This document shows, in pieces, positions 5,545 to 7,623 of a stretch of 7,623 nt of DNA; position 1 is the stretch's first letter; every line of letters starts with the position of its first letter. The stretch comes from RGIG5579 sp045580105. Its GTDB lineage: Bacteria; Bacillota; Clostridia; Oscillospirales; SIG627. The position numbers and the translations under genes were made by a program. Location of the stretch: positions 1 through 7,623 of the forward strand of contig JAZNNH010000067.1 in the NCBI GenBank assembly GCA_045580105.1. Direction: 5' to 3'. Below the pieces are notes generated by a model that was not told the DNA's origin, searched no databases, and saw nothing but the letters and a program-made list of their open reading frames with translations.

Positions 5545-6435
5545 ATGAATCAAGGCAAAGGAATTCATCTGACCAGCAAGATCGAAGTCAATCGCTTGAT
5601 CAGTGATTTTTACTATGAATTGCCGCAGGATTTCGATTACTCCGGAGAAAAGCACGCGGGCTGGGAATTTGTTTACGTGGAAAGCGGCAGGGTTTGCGTG
5701 GGCGTGGAGAGCGCATCTTACATTTTGAAAAAAGGGGAAATGGTTTGCCATAAGCCCTATGAATTTCACCGCCTGAGACCCTACGAGGGAAAAGCCGGGG
5801 TGGTCATCATCTGCTTTGAATCCGACAGCGAATATATGAGCTATTTCAACAACAAGATCCTGTCCATCAACCAAATGCAAAAGCATTACCTCAATAGCAT
5901 TGCGGAAACGGGAAAAAAGCTTTTTTTGCCCAAGGACCCGATGGACATTGTGCGTGAGGGCGCCATGGACCGCTCTCCCGATGCCACGGAATTGCAGGAG
6001 CAGTTTGCCAAAAACGCCATTGAACTTTTGGTGCTTTCTTTGATGAATTCCAAAACCACGGAAAAGCAAAACCGCGTTTCCATGTACGAGCATTTTTCTC
6101 AGCGTCAGACCTTGACGAAAAACATCATCGCGTACCTGAACACCCACATCAACGAAGAAGTAAATTTAGGTGAGATTTCCAAGCGCTTCTCCTATTCCCT
6201 TTCCAGCATCAAGCGCATTTTCAAGGAGGTTACGGGATACAGCATCATTGCATATCTGATCAATCTTCGCTTGCAAAAGGCAAAGGAATTGCTGGTGGAA
6301 ACCGGACTTTCCGTGGAAAACATTGCCACGGGACTGGGCTATGCCAACATTTACTATTTTTCCACGGCATTCAAAAAGCGTTGGGGCATCTCCCCTTCCC
6401 GCTATCGCGCAGAGCATCAAAGCTCCGAAAAATGA
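5545..6435 (+). CDS. AraC-family transcriptional regulator with cupin-like sensor domain
   Basis: The 296-residue protein has an N-terminal cupin-like ligand-binding region (about residues 36-95: WEFVYVESGRVCVGVESASY, then LKKGEMVCHKPYEFHRLRP, the usual small barrel signature). The C-terminal double helix-turn-helix spans about 190-289. In it, LGEISKRFSYSLSSIKRIFK is the first helix-turn-helix and VENIATGLGYANIYYFSTAF the second, followed by the family ending KKRWGISPSRYR. I chose ATG 5545 over GTG 5521 because GGAGGA lies immediately before it. It is divergent from the PIG-L deacetylase, an arrangement typical of a regulator controlling the adjacent sugar-utilisation operon; the inducer is probably a related sugar, by inference only. 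Transcription most likely stops in the hairpin at 6515-6546. The gene is intact although most of its presumed target operon is broken. Confidence 0.92.
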   Translation: MNQGKGIHLTSKIEVNRLISDFYYELPQDFDYSGEKHAGWEFVYVESGRVCVGVESASYILKKGEMVCHKPYEFHRLRPYEGKAGVVIICFESDSEYMSYFNNKILSINQMQKHYLNSIAETGKKLFLPKDPMDIVREGAMDRSPDATELQEQFAKNAIELLVLSLMNSKTTEKQNRVSMYEHFSQRQTLTKNIIAYLNTHINEEVNLGEISKRFSYSLSSIKRIFKEVTGYSIIAYLINLRLQKAKELLVETGLSVENIATGLGYANIYYFSTAFKKRWGISPSRYRAEHQSSEK

Positions 6436-6466
6436 CCGCGTAGCAGCATGGGTTCGTGTTGAAAAA

Positions 6467-6546
6467 GTTTTTGGAAGTTTGAACCCTTTTTCAAAAAGGG
6501 TTCATAAAAAGACAAAAAAAGAACACCCGGTTGGGTGTTCTTTTTT
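6467..6546 (+). repeat. Two-hairpin intergenic repeat, copy B
   Basis: Same order and orientation as 667-757. The first hairpin pairs 6480-6491 with 6493-6504 perfectly over 12 bases with a single base between the arms. The second pairs 6515-6528 with 6533-6546 perfectly over 14 bases around a GGTT loop. The linker is shorter than in copy A. It lies 31 bases after the regulator's stop and 28 before the stop of the converging rfbB gene. Confidence 0.75.
6515..6546. terminator. Bidirectional terminator between the AraC regulator and rfbB
   Basis: AAAAAAGAACACCC and GGGTGTTCTTTTTT form a perfect stem with a GGTT loop. T-runs follow the stem on both strands. It is placed to end the rightward regulator transcript and the leftward rfbB transcript. 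Confidence 0.85.
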
Positions 6547-6574
6547 CTTAGAACGTTGTGCTTGAAGGTGGGCT

Positions 6575-7594
6575 TCAGCGATTGCGGTACATCTTTTCAT
6601 AATAGTTTTGATATTCACCGGAAATGATGGTTTCCCACCACTCGCGGTTCTCCAAGTACCACTGAATGGTCTTTTGAATGCCGTCGGCAAATTTGGTTTC
6701 GGGAAGCCAACCCAGCTCGCTGTGAATTTTGGTCGGGTCGATGGCATAGCGCATATCGTGACCCTTGCGGTCGGTCACGTAGGTAATCAAGCTTTCGGGC
6801 TTGCCCAGCGCCTTGCAAATGATCTTGACAATGTCAATGTTCTTCATTTCGTTGTGACCGCCGATGTTATACACCTCGCCCACTCTGCCCTTGTGAATGA
6901 TCAGATCAATTGCCTTGCAGTGATCTTCCACGTAAAGCCAGTCGCGAACGTTCAGTCCTTCTCCGTAAACCGGCAGGGGCTTGTCGTTGAGTGCGTTGGC
7001 GATCATCAAAGGAATCAGCTTTTCGGGGAAGTGGTACGGTCCGTAGTTATTGGAACAACGGGAAATCGTCACAGGCAGACCGAAGGTGCGGTGGTAAGCC
7101 AGAACCAAAAGGTCGGCTCCTGCCTTGGAAGAGGAATAGGGAGAGCTGGTGTGAATGGGGGTTTCCTCCGTGAAGAACAGATCGGGTCGGTCCAAAGGAA
7201 GGTCACCGTAAACCTCATCGGTAGACACCTGATGATAACGGGTGATGCCATATTGGCGGCAAGCGTCCATTAACACCTGTGTTCCGAGAATATTGGTCTG
7301 CAAAAAAACCTCGGGGTTTTCAATCGAGCGGTCAACGTGGCTTTCTGCCGCAAAGTTTACGACCACGTCGGGCTTTTCTTCTTCAAACAGGGCATACACG
7401 GCTTTGCGGTCGCAGATGTCTGCTTTCACAAAACGAAAGTTCGGGTTGTCCATTACGGGAGAAAGCGTGGAAAGGTTTCCCGCATACGTCAATTTATCCA
7501 AGCAAATGATTCGATATTCCGAATATTTTTTCAGCATGTGAAACACAAAGTTGCTTCCGATAAAGCCCGCGCCGCCCGTTACGATAATCGTCAT
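6575..7594 (-). CDS. rfbB: dTDP-glucose 4,6-dehydratase
   Basis: This 339-residue short-chain dehydrogenase/reductase converts dTDP-glucose to dTDP-4-keto-6-deoxyglucose, the second step toward dTDP-L-rhamnose and other deoxysugars. The NAD-binding motif TGGAGFIGS is at residues 6-14. Catalytic residues are visible as STDEVYGD (T125, D126, E127) and YSSSK (Y153, K157). RCSNNYGPYHFPEKLIPLMI and the NVRDWLYVEDHC segment are diagnostic of RfbB rather than of a generic epimerase. Length is as expected, near 340. AAGAGGT lies shortly before the ATG. Only 29 bases precede the gene in the window, so whether rfbA, rfbC or rfbD lie upstream is not visible. It ends convergent with the AraC regulator, and the shared terminator is at 6515-6546. 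With the GT-D enzyme and flippase it suggests a deoxysugar-containing surface glycan, though it belongs to a separate transcription unit. Confidence 0.96.
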   Translation of the reverse strand: MTIIVTGGAGFIGSNFVFHMLKKYSEYRIICLDKLTYAGNLSTLSPVMDNPNFRFVKADICDRKAVYALFEEEKPDVVVNFAAESHVDRSIENPEVFLQTNILGTQVLMDACRQYGITRYHQVSTDEVYGDLPLDRPDLFFTEETPIHTSSPYSSSKAGADLLVLAYHRTFGLPVTISRCSNNYGPYHFPEKLIPLMIANALNDKPLPVYGEGLNVRDWLYVEDHCKAIDLIIHKGRVGEVYNIGGHNEMKNIDIVKIICKALGKPESLITYVTDRKGHDMRYAIDPTKIHSELGWLPETKFADGIQKTIQWYLENREWWETIISGEYQNYYEKMYRNR

Positions 7595-7623
7595 GTTTTT
7601 TACCTCTTCTTTTCTAAATTGTC

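Noticed and set aside
6608..7273. Plus-strand open frame of 221 codons opposite rfbB
   Set aside because: It is a shadow of a highly conserved rfbB reading frame and has no supporting motif.

Overview
The window looks like a chromosomal stretch from an anaerobic, low-to-moderate GC member of the Clostridia (Bacillota), probably gut-associated. The signs are strong AGGAGG-type ribosome binding sites, a GGGtGRT-family protein, a Wzx-type flippase and AraC regulator of clostridial style, and short hairpin-rich intergenic repeats. I cannot name a genus from this sequence.

Layout: (1) 2-565 (+) is the 3' part of a GGGtGRT-family gene, closed by a terminator. (2) 667-757 is the first copy of a two-hairpin intergenic repeat; it lies between converging genes. 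(3) 812-3190 (-) is a two-gene surface-polysaccharide operon: a GT-D-fold glycosyltransferase followed, 18 bases later, by a lipid-linked oligosaccharide flippase. (4) 3282-4604 (-) is a gene graveyard. It holds relics of an MFS transporter, a PHP-domain phosphoesterase, a PfkB-type sugar kinase and the 5' end of a probable glucosamine-6-phosphate isomerase-like gene. They carry internal deletions and frameshifts, yet promoters, ribosome binding sites and a terminator around them look intact. (5) 4653-5378 (-) is an intact PIG-L/LmbE deacetylase, divergent from (6) an intact AraC-family regulator at 5545-6435 (+). Between them is a compact regulatory region with a near-consensus promoter for the regulator, a perfect TATAAT for the deacetylase and a 16-base near-palindrome. 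(7) 6467-6546 is the second copy of the two-hairpin repeat, again between converging genes. (8) 6575-7594 (-) is rfbB, dTDP-glucose 4,6-dehydratase.

How the genes fit together: the deacetylase, the isomerase-like remnant, the kinase remnant and the AraC regulator look like a former regulon for uptake or breakdown of an N-acetylated amino sugar. Its downstream enzymes have been lost, leaving an orphan deacetylase and its regulator. The glycosyltransferase, flippase and RfbB belong to cell-surface glycan synthesis, although rfbB is separated from the other two by the graveyard.

I see no phage, transposase, CRISPR array, tRNA or rRNA. I did not find a convincing new biological system. The most notable signals are the cluster of deletion-scarred relics under intact expression signals, a translatable two-gene chimera, and the paired hairpin repeat with one compensatory base-pair change between its copies.
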